Part shown: piece by piece, positions 58,024-64,000 of the stretch
Layout: the number at the start of each line of letters is the position of its first letter
Position numbering within the stretch: position 1 is the first letter of the stretch
Assembly (NCBI RefSeq): GCF_001717465.1
Contig: NZ_CP017074.1
Span: 2,818,873 to 2,882,872 of the forward strand
DNA from: Luteimonas sp. JM171
Lineage (GTDB): Bacteria; Pseudomonadota; Gammaproteobacteria; Xanthomonadales; Xanthomonadaceae
Direction of reading: 5' to 3'
DNA: 64,000 nt
Made by a program: the position numbers and the translations under genes
The notes under the pieces: model-generated
Told to the model about the DNA's origin: nothing
Seen by the model: the letters and a program-made list of their open reading frames with translations, nothing else
The model's database searches: none

Positions 58024-60651
58024 ATGACGCATACCATCGACGGCTACGGAAACGCCCCGCGGATTGCCCCGCCCCCTCCGCCACCCCCGCCGCCGCCGCC
58101 CAAACCCGAGCCGGTTCCCGAGCATGTCAACGAGCAGTCGCGGAAGGCGGTCGACGAGGCCATCGGCCCGGACGCCACCGCCGAACAGCGCACCCAGGCC
58201 TACGAAGAAGCCCAGCAGCACTACGACATGATCTCCTCGGGCGGGGATTTCACCGGGGTCAGCGACGCCGAGATGCAGCTGGCCGCGATCTCGCGCATGG
58301 AAGAAAACGGCATCCCCACCCGGTTCGACCCCGAGGTGGTGGCCGCCGCCGGCGAGGCCGTCAAGGCATACACGAGCACCAGCAAGGGTGTCACCCTGCA
58401 AGGCGCCACCGCCGGGCAGCGGGTGGAGGCGCTCGAGCTCGTGCAGGAATACGTGGACGGGGTGGGCGGAGTCGGCGACGTCGGCATCACCGCCGAGGCC
58501 CTGCCGGGCCGCGCCGACCAGATCCTGCGCGATGCGGGCATCCCCACCCACTCCAGCGCCACGACCCGGTTCGTGGAAGAGGCGCTGGACGGCTTTGACG
58601 ACATGAATGACCAGGCGCGCATCGAGGCGCTGTCCGAGGCCTCCAGCCGGCTGGAAGCCGCGATCGACGGCATGGAGCCAGAGGCGGCGGCGGCCGTCGT
58701 CGACCAGGCGTTGGCGCCGATCGAAGCGCGCATGGACCAGGTGGAAATCGCAGGCTCCATGGTGGACCACATGTGGACCCCTGCGTGGACGTCGCTGGCC
58801 AACATCGCCGACCAGGTGGGCGGCACGGTGCGCGGGGACGCCCTGACCTCGCGGATCGCCGACACGTTCCTGGACAGTGCAGGCGGGCCGGGCAACTTCC
58901 AGATGCTGGCACCGCTGCGCGAGCAGGGCGCGGGCCTGGAAATGTTCCTGGAGATCGCCGCCGCTGCCGGCGCCAAGCACGGGGAGGGTGCTTCCGGGCT
59001 GGTCATGCGGGAAGTCGAGCGCGCCATGGACGGCTTCGTGGCCAACGAGCTCCAGCCTGCCCTGGACGCGTACACCGACCACACCTCCGAACTCAACTGG
59101 CTGGTGCAGAACCTAGGGCCGGTGGCCACGCCCGAACAGCTGGAACAGGCCGTCAACGAATACATCGATTCCAACCCGGGCTGGCAGGAGCGCCACGACG
59201 AACTGCAGGCGCAGGTGGCCGAACACGGCGGCGCGCTGCTGCAGCAGATCGCCGCGATGCAGGACCCTCCCCCGGGCCTGGAAGAAAGCTCCGGCGCCGA
59301 CCTGCAGTCGCGGGCGAAGGAGCTTTTCGAGGATCCGGGCACCGGATTCGCCATCGCCACCGCGGCCGGCACCGATCCGGAATCAATCGCCGGACTCGAC
59401 CTGCCCGACATGGTCAGCTTCGCCAACGGCCTGAGCCTGGGCAACAAGGGGCTGGGCGTGGTGAAGGCGCTTGCCTCCGCCCACGTGCAGCAGAACGTAG
59501 TCGATCCGCTGGCCAACATCGACCCCAACGACCCCGCCTCCATCGCCAGGGCGCGCACGCAGATCAGCACCCTGCGCAACCCGGCCATCGCCACTGCACT
59601 CGGCCTGGACCCCTCGCGGCTCGACGATCTGGGCGCCGCCGTCGACGCGCTGGGGGACGTACTGCCACGCAACGGCGAAGTCCTCTCCCAGGCGGACCTG
59701 GAATCGCGCCTGACCCAGCTGAACGAAAGGCTGGACGGCCTGAGCGCGTTCGACAAGAGCCAGCCGCTCGGCCAGGTCTTCCGCGGCATCGGTGTGGCCG
59801 CCGGCGTGGCTTCGCTGTGGGGATCGGCGAGCAACCTCATCAGCGACCCCTCGCTGGACACCGGCGTGCGAGCACTGACGGATGCCGCCGGGCTGGCTGT
59901 CTCAACCGGCGACCTCGCCACCGGACTGGGGATGATCCCCGAAAGCAGTGCCTGGTCGCGGTTCTCCGCCAGCCAGACGCTGGGCAAGGTGCTGGGCACA
60001 GTGGGCATCGGCCTGGGCCTGGTGGGCGTGGCCGACAACCTGTCCAACGGCGATCTCGCCCAGGCCGGCCTGGGCCTGGCCGGCGTGGGCGGCAGCGCGC
60101 TGGCGCTGTTCGGCAGCTCCGCATGGGCAGGTCCGGTGGGCGTAACCATTGGCCTGGTCGCCGCGGCAGGGAGCTTCGGCCTCAACATCCATCGCGCAAA
60201 CGAGGCCGAGGCCCAGCTGGAGGGTGCCAGCGCGCCGTTCCTGGAGTCCCTCGGCTTCAGCGAATCCGCGGCCGGGATCCTTTCGGACTTCAGCGGCGAC
60301 GGCTACAGTTCGCTCACCCTGCTGGCCGAATACGCCCAGCACAAGGGCTACAACCTGGCCGATCCGGCCGACCAGCAGGAATTCGTTGACTGGATCAACG
60401 GACTGGATGGCAACCTGTTGGGCGAACTGCGCGACAACCTCAACCACGTGATCGACGGCTATGAGGGCGACGCAAGCAAGCTCGACGGGGACGCCAGCCG
60501 GCCACCCGTTGAGCACTGGGTGGATCCGGGCACCGGCGCATCTGTCCCGATGATCAGCATCTACCGGCCGGAAAGCGTCGGTGAGGTCGACGGATTCCTG
60601 TTCGAACGTGACGGTTTCACCGCCGGCAGCATCCTGCCGCGGGCCAGCTGA
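58024..60651 (+). CDS. Large proline-tract protein with hydrophobic core, unknown
   Basis: An 875-residue protein with no signal peptide. Residues 16-26 are eleven consecutive prolines, then KPEPVPEH. About 40-570 is acidic, Ala/Glu/Asp-rich and helical. Hydrophobic Gly/Ala-rich helices follow at about 582-606 (GIGVAAGVASLWGSASNLI), 654-675 (LGTVGIGLGLVGVA) and 680-723. The C-terminal 150 residues are hydrophilic again (FSESAAGILSDFSGDGY, FVDWINGLDGNLLGEL). This layout, soluble helical N-domain with internal hydrophobic helices, is like pore-forming effectors or type III translocators (HrpF/HrpK/NolX type), but no family is certain. It is a single gene with a weak ribosome site. Confidence 0.75.
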   Translation: MTHTIDGYGNAPRIAPPPPPPPPPPPKPEPVPEHVNEQSRKAVDEAIGPDATAEQRTQAYEEAQQHYDMISSGGDFTGVSDAEMQLAAISRMEENGIPTRFDPEVVAAAGEAVKAYTSTSKGVTLQGATAGQRVEALELVQEYVDGVGGVGDVGITAEALPGRADQILRDAGIPTHSSATTRFVEEALDGFDDMNDQARIEALSEASSRLEAAIDGMEPEAAAAVVDQALAPIEARMDQVEIAGSMVDHMWTPAWTSLANIADQVGGTVRGDALTSRIADTFLDSAGGPGNFQMLAPLREQGAGLEMFLEIAAAAGAKHGEGASGLVMREVERAMDGFVANELQPALDAYTDHTSELNWLVQNLGPVATPEQLEQAVNEYIDSNPGWQERHDELQAQVAEHGGALLQQIAAMQDPPPGLEESSGADLQSRAKELFEDPGTGFAIATAAGTDPESIAGLDLPDMVSFANGLSLGNKGLGVVKALASAHVQQNVVDPLANIDPNDPASIARARTQISTLRNPAIATALGLDPSRLDDLGAAVDALGDVLPRNGEVLSQADLESRLTQLNERLDGLSAFDKSQPLGQVFRGIGVAAGVASLWGSASNLISDPSLDTGVRALTDAAGLAVSTGDLATGLGMIPESSAWSRFSASQTLGKVLGTVGIGLGLVGVADNLSNGDLAQAGLGLAGVGGSALALFGSSAWAGPVGVTIGLVAAAGSFGLNIHRANEAEAQLEGASAPFLESLGFSESAAGILSDFSGDGYSSLTLLAEYAQHKGYNLADPADQQEFVDWINGLDGNLLGELRDNLNHVIDGYEGDASKLDGDASRPPVEHWVDPGTGASVPMISIYRPESVGEVDGFLFERDGFTAGSILPRAS

Positions 60652-60684
60652 CGGGTCGGAGGCGGCCCACCTTCCCACCTGAGC

Positions 60685-60715
60685 GGCAGGCCGGCGCATA
60701 CTGCCCCGGCCTGCC
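60685..60715. promoter_or_regulatory. Inverted repeat upstream of trmY
   Basis: GGCAGGCCGG (60685-60694) and CCGGCCTGCC (60706-60715) form a perfect 10-bp inverted repeat with an 11-base loop that contains CATACT, a possible -10 box for trmY (ATG at 60731). It may be an operator or, since it follows the 875-residue gene by 34 bases, a T-less terminator. Confidence 0.45.
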
Positions 60716-60730
60716 AGATCACCGGGACCC

Positions 60731-61330
60731 ATGCGAACCTTCGTGCTCCGGGCGCGCGCCGCGCCCACAGACAGCCATGCGCTGCTCGGCGCCGTGGGCC
60801 AGGACGCCCACGTGGAGATCCTCGCCCACACGCTGATGAACGCCGTGTTCGTCGCCCAGTCACACCGGCGCGACGTGGTCGTGCACCTCGTGCTGGAGAG
60901 CACCCGCGACTATTCGCGCGCCATCCGCTTCGACTCCAATGCCATGGGCACCATCGGCGGCTTTGACGAGCGCGCGCTCCTGGGCAAGATCGCGGGCGCC
61001 CTGGACGCCTCCGCCGACATAGGCAAGGACGAATCCCGACCGGTGGAACCGGGCATCCAGGTGCGCACCACCAGCTTCGAGCGGCTCGTCAGGGAACTCG
61101 CCGAAGACCACCAGCTCTACCTCATGGATCCCAAGGGCACGCCCGTGGGCGAGCAGGCGTTCGGCCCCAACCCGTGCTTCCTGCTCACCGACCACATCCC
61201 CATGCCGAAGAAGGTCATCCCCAGCCTGGAGCGCATGGGCGCGAAGAAGATCAGCTTGGGCCGGACCATGCTGTTCGCTTCCCAGTGCGTGGTGCTGATC
61301 CACCACGCGCTGGACCAGCAGCAGGCCTAG
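60731..61330 (+). CDS. trmY: tRNA pseudouridine-54 N1-methyltransferase TrmY
   Basis: A 199-residue SPOUT-fold methyltransferase (DUF358/TrmY) that methylates N1 of pseudouridine 54 in the T-loop of tRNA. MRTFVLRARAAPTD, HTLMNAVFVAQSHRRDV, RAIRFDSNAMGTIGGFDERALLGKI and PCFLLTDHIPMPKKVIPSLERMGAKKISLGRTMLFASQCVVLIHHALD (SAM-binding trefoil knot) are all present. The family is best known from archaea, with scattered gammaproteobacterial members. Its TAG stop overlaps that of the MFS gene in a CCTAGG palindrome. Confidence 0.88.
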   Translation: MRTFVLRARAAPTDSHALLGAVGQDAHVEILAHTLMNAVFVAQSHRRDVVVHLVLESTRDYSRAIRFDSNAMGTIGGFDERALLGKIAGALDASADIGKDESRPVEPGIQVRTTSFERLVRELAEDHQLYLMDPKGTPVGEQAFGPNPCFLLTDHIPMPKKVIPSLERMGAKKISLGRTMLFASQCVVLIHHALDQQQA

Positions 61331-62619
61331 GTGACGCGCTCGCCGGCGGCCACGCGCACGCCGGTGTGATCCTCCGGAGTGGAATCCAGCGCCACGCGCA
61401 GGCGCCCGCCCTCCCGCACCAGACGCAGGTTGCGGTACTTCACCAGGTACCCGGTGGCGACGGCGGCGGCGACCAGCCCCGAGAGCGCGCCCACGCCCAT
61501 CGCCCAGCGCGCGCCCACCTGGTCCACCAGCCAGCCCACCAGCGGCGCGCCCAGCGGCGTGCCGCCCATCACCACCGCGATCCGCAGCGCCAGCACGCGC
61601 CCCCGCATCGCGCGCTCGGTGGTGAGCTGCATCATCGAGTTGCTGGCCGTCATGAACGTCATCGCGGCGAAGCCCACGAGCACCAGCGCCACGGCGAACA
61701 GCATGGGGCCGGGTGCGATCGCGGCCAGCGCCCCGGTGACCCCGAACGCCGCGGCCGACACCGCCATCACCACCATGCCCGGCGCGGCCCGCCGGGCCGA
61801 GACAAGCGCGCCCGCCATCGTTCCCACCGCCATCGCGGAGGTGAGCAGGCCGAACTGGCTCGAGTCGCCGCCGAACACGGTGACCGACATGGTGGAGATG
61901 AAGATGGCGAAGTTGAACCCGAACGCGCCGAGCAGGAACAGCATCACCAGCACCGCGATCAGATCCGGGCGCCTGGCCACGTAGCCGAACCCGGCCAGCA
62001 GGCTGCCCCGGCCCCGGTCGGGCCGCTCCTCCCGGTACAGCTCATCCACCCGGAGCGCCCACAGCGAGACCAGCACCGCCGCATAGGTGCCGCCGTTGAT
62101 CACGAACAGCCAGCCCTCGCCCACCGCGGCGATCAGCACGCCCGCTGCCGCGGGCCCGATCATGCGCGCGGCGTTGAACGACGCCGAGTTGAGCGCCACC
62201 GCATTGGCGAGGTGGGCGTCGTCGACCAGGTCGGACACGAAGGTCTGCCGTGCAGGCGCATCGAAGGCGGTCACGCAGCCCAGCAGCAGGGCGAACACGT
62301 ACACGTGCCACAGCTGCACCAGTCCGCTGAGCGTCAGCAGGCCCAAGCCCAGCGCCAGCAGGCCAGCCGCGGCCTGCGTGCACAGCAGCAGCTTGCGGCG
62401 GTCGAAGTGGTCCGCCGCATAGCCCGTCAGCGGAAGCAACAGCAGCGCCGGCCCGAACTGCAGCGCCATCACCGTCCCCATCGCAGTGGCGTTGTTGTCC
62501 GTGATCACCGTCAGGACCAGCCAGTCCTGGCCGATGCGCTGCATCCAGGTGCCCACGTTGGACACCACCGCGCCCATCGCCCAGGTGCGGTAGTTGTACA
62601 GCCTCAGGGACTGGAACAT
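61327..62619 (-). CDS. MFS exporter (EntS/DUF894-like)
   Basis: A 430-residue major facilitator with about 12 membrane helices. The N-terminus LYNYRTWAMGAVVSNVGTWMQRIGQDWLVL is the mark of the EntS-like/DUF894 group. Motif A appears as GYAADHFDRRKLLL, and FDAPARQTFVSDLVDDAHLANAVALNSASFNAARMIGPAAAG is also typical. The C-terminal 35 residues are cytoplasmic. Substrate is unknown. It starts 11 bases after glsA and is probably cotranscribed with it. The ATG at 62619 is used; a TTG 9 bases earlier is possible. Confidence 0.87.
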   Translation of the reverse strand: MFQSLRLYNYRTWAMGAVVSNVGTWMQRIGQDWLVLTVITDNNATAMGTVMALQFGPALLLLPLTGYAADHFDRRKLLLCTQAAAGLLALGLGLLTLSGLVQLWHVYVFALLLGCVTAFDAPARQTFVSDLVDDAHLANAVALNSASFNAARMIGPAAAGVLIAAVGEGWLFVINGGTYAAVLVSLWALRVDELYREERPDRGRGSLLAGFGYVARRPDLIAVLVMLFLLGAFGFNFAIFISTMSVTVFGGDSSQFGLLTSAMAVGTMAGALVSARRAAPGMVVMAVSAAAFGVTGALAAIAPGPMLFAVALVLVGFAAMTFMTASNSMMQLTTERAMRGRVLALRIAVVMGGTPLGAPLVGWLVDQVGARWAMGVGALSGLVAAAVATGYLVKYRNLRLVREGGRLRVALDSTPEDHTGVRVAAGERVT

Positions 62620-62630
62620 GCTGCTCAAGT

Positions 62631-63584
62631 TCAGAACACGGCCAGGTCGGTCATCCGGCTGAAGCGGTGCAGGGCGTACTTGCCCAGCTTCGAGTTGCCC
62701 TTCTCGTCCAGGCCCGGATACCACACGCACAGGCCCATCACGTTCGGCACCACGGCCACGATCCCGCCGCTGACCCCGCTCTTGGCCGGCAGGCCCACGT
62801 AGAACGCGAAATCGCCGGCGGCGTCGTAGGTGCCGGCGGTCATCATCATCGCGTTGATGCGGGTGGCGTTCTCGGCGCTGGTCACCCGCTCCCCGGACGG
62901 CCCGCAGCGGCCGTCATCCGCCAGGTACTGCACGCTGCGCGCCAGGTCCACGCAGTGCATGCCCAGCGAACACTGCAGGAAGTACAGGTCCAGCACCTCA
63001 TCGACATCGTTGTTGAGGTTGTCGAAGCTGCGCAGGAAGTTGGCCATCGCCACGTTGCGGTGCCCGCTCTCGCGCTCCGAGCCGGCGAGCTCCGGGTCCA
63101 TCGCGATGTCCGGATCGCCCGCGCGCGCGCGCATGAATTCCAGCAGCGATGCCTCAGCGTCGTCGTAGTGGGAAAGGATCACGTCCGTGCACACCAGCGC
63201 GCCGGCATTCATGAACGGATTGCGCGGGATCCCGTGTTCCAGCTCCAGCTGGATCAGCGAATTGAACGGATCGCCCGACGGTTCCCGGTCCACCCGCTTC
63301 CACAGCTCGTCCCCCACCGCTTCCAGCGCCATGGTGAGGGTATGCACCTTGGACACGCTCTGGATCGAGAACCGCTCGCGCGAATCGCCCACCTCGTGCA
63401 CCGTGCCGTCCAGCAGCACCAGCGCCATGCCAAAGCGGTCCTTGGGCACGTCGGCCAGCGCCGGGATGTAATCCGCCACCTCGCCTTCGCCAAAGCGCGC
63501 GCGCACCTCCTCGTTGATGGTGCCGAGGATGTCGTCAAGGTCGAGGCGACTCAGGTCGTAGGGGTTCGCGGGAGGCTTGGGCAT
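62631..63584 (-). CDS. glsA: Glutaminase A
   Basis: A 317-residue serine-dependent glutaminase converting glutamine to glutamate and ammonia, as in E. coli YbaS/YneH. The beta-lactamase-like SxxK is Ser76-Lys79 in [12 protein letters not shown], followed by [26 protein letters not shown] and [18 protein letters not shown], all characteristic. Length is normal. It is the first gene of a unit with the MFS exporter and divergent from the DUF188 gene. Confidence 0.95.
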   Translation of the reverse strand: MPKPPANPYDLSRLDLDDILGTINEEVRARFGEGEVADYIPALADVPKDRFGMALVLLDGTVHEVGDSRERFSIQSVSKVHTLTMALEAVGDELWKRVDREPSGDPFNSLIQLELEHGIPRNPFMNAGALVCTDVILSHYDDAEASLLEFMRARAGDPDIAMDPELAGSERESGHRNVAMANFLRSFDNLNNDVDEVLDLYFLQCSLGMHCVDLARSVQYLADDGRCGPSGERVTSAENATRINAMMMTAGTYDAAGDFAFYVGLPAKSGVSGGIVAVVPNVMGLCVWYPGLDEKGNSKLGKYALHRFSRMTDLAVF

Positions 63585-63697
63585 TCATGGCTCGCCAGTC
63601 GAAGGGGCGCACAGTATGCCGCCGGCGCGTGTGTCGACCACGTGGCCACGCCGCCACGCCGCCCCGCCACCCGCGCCAGCCCGGTTATCCTCCTCCG

Positions 63698-64000
63698 ATG
63701 AGCGACTCCCCAACATCCCCGCGCATCTGGGTGGATGCCGACGCCTGTCCCGGCCCCATCAGGGACATCCTGTTCCGCGCGGCGGAGCGCGCCCGCGTTG
63801 ACGTCACCCTGGTTGCGAACCAGTGGCTGAAGACCCCGGGCTCGCGGTTCATCCGGGCCCTGCAGGTGCAGGGCGGCTTTGATGCCGCCGATGACCTGAT
63901 CGCCGAGCGCGCCGCGCCTGGTGACCTCGTGGTCACCCAGGACATTCCGCTCGCCTCGCGCGTCATCGAAAAAGGCGCACAAGCCGTCAATCCCCGCGGC
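63698..64000 (+). CDS. DUF188 (YaiI/YqxD) family protein, partial
   Basis: The first 101 codons of a DUF188 protein, cut by the window end (family length about 150). [35 protein letters not shown] and the central [30 protein letters not shown] are signature blocks of this PIN-domain-like family with conserved acidic residues, suggesting a nuclease-type fold. Biochemical role is unproven. The ATG at 63698 is chosen by family alignment. Confidence 0.9.
   Translation, partial: MSDSPTSPRIWVDADACPGPIRDILFRAAERARVDVTLVANQWLKTPGSRFIRALQVQGGFDAADDLIAERAAPGDLVVTQDIPLASRVIEKGAQAVNPRG

Overview
The window is chromosomal DNA from a very high-GC gammaproteobacterium. The gene set (several exported metallopeptidases, M13/M14/M3/M17/S9/DUF885 families, a DeaD helicase with a basic tail, DUF6164, DUF6522, a type VI secretion cluster with split polarity) fits the Lysobacteraceae/Xanthomonadaceae (Lysobacter, Luteimonas, Pseudoxanthomonas-like). 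The genus cannot be fixed from sequence reading alone. I found no rRNA, tRNA, CRISPR array, insertion sequence or integrase. Coding density is high, many neighbours overlap by 1-4 bases, and base composition looks even throughout.

Layout. Positions 1-23.6 kb are housekeeping and degradative genes: the end of a universal stress protein, an M3 peptidase, cyclopropane fatty acid synthase, a cold-shock protein with a long leader, a lysine/alanine-rich histone-like protein, a rhomboid protease, an M14 carboxypeptidase, an MliC-type lipoprotein, the ABC-F ATPase Uup, a LysM-GH19 lytic enzyme paired with a small lipoprotein, SelO, a DEAD-box helicase, a glycosyltransferase, an exported M17 aminopeptidase, an S9 peptidase, a SlyD-like isomerase, an HD hydrolase and a DUF606 transporter. 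Positions 23.6-36.9 kb hold a type VI secretion system in two divergent arms. The minus arm is TPR lipoprotein-tssB-tssC-hcp-tssE-tssF-tssG-tssH(clpV)-116-residue unknown. The plus arm is tssJ-tssK-tssL. TssM, TssA, VgrG and PAAR are absent, so the system must be completed elsewhere. A hairpin plus T-run just after hcp probably sets its high expression over the downstream genes.

Positions 36.9-64 kb are a mosaic of small operons. The most interesting are: (i) a divergent pair, an HMA-like protein with a cysteine-rich tail and a DUF6522 protein, sharing two FNR/DNR-type palindromes, with a third copy of the same site in front of a cysteine synthase-like gene; (ii) a translationally coupled operon of an N-formylglutamate amidohydrolase-like protein, a DUF1704 (MATCAP-like) metallopeptidase and an ATP-grasp ligase, which on paper combines an amino-acid ligase with an amino-acid-removing carboxypeptidase; (iii) a RES-Xre toxin-antitoxin pair under a perfect palindrome; (iv) a YqcI/YcgG (GntA/DcsA-type heme N-oxygenase) gene coupled to a DUF1989 gene; (v) a split lipoate ligase (LplA+LplB) with a GNAT acetyltransferase; (vi) an 875-residue unidentified protein with an 11-proline run and a hydrophobic centre; and (vii) a TrmY tRNA methyltransferase, a family best known from archaea.

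Starts were chosen by Shine-Dalgarno sequences, signal peptides and family alignment from memory. Where several starts are possible this is stated. Functional statements rest on recognised motifs; no search was run.
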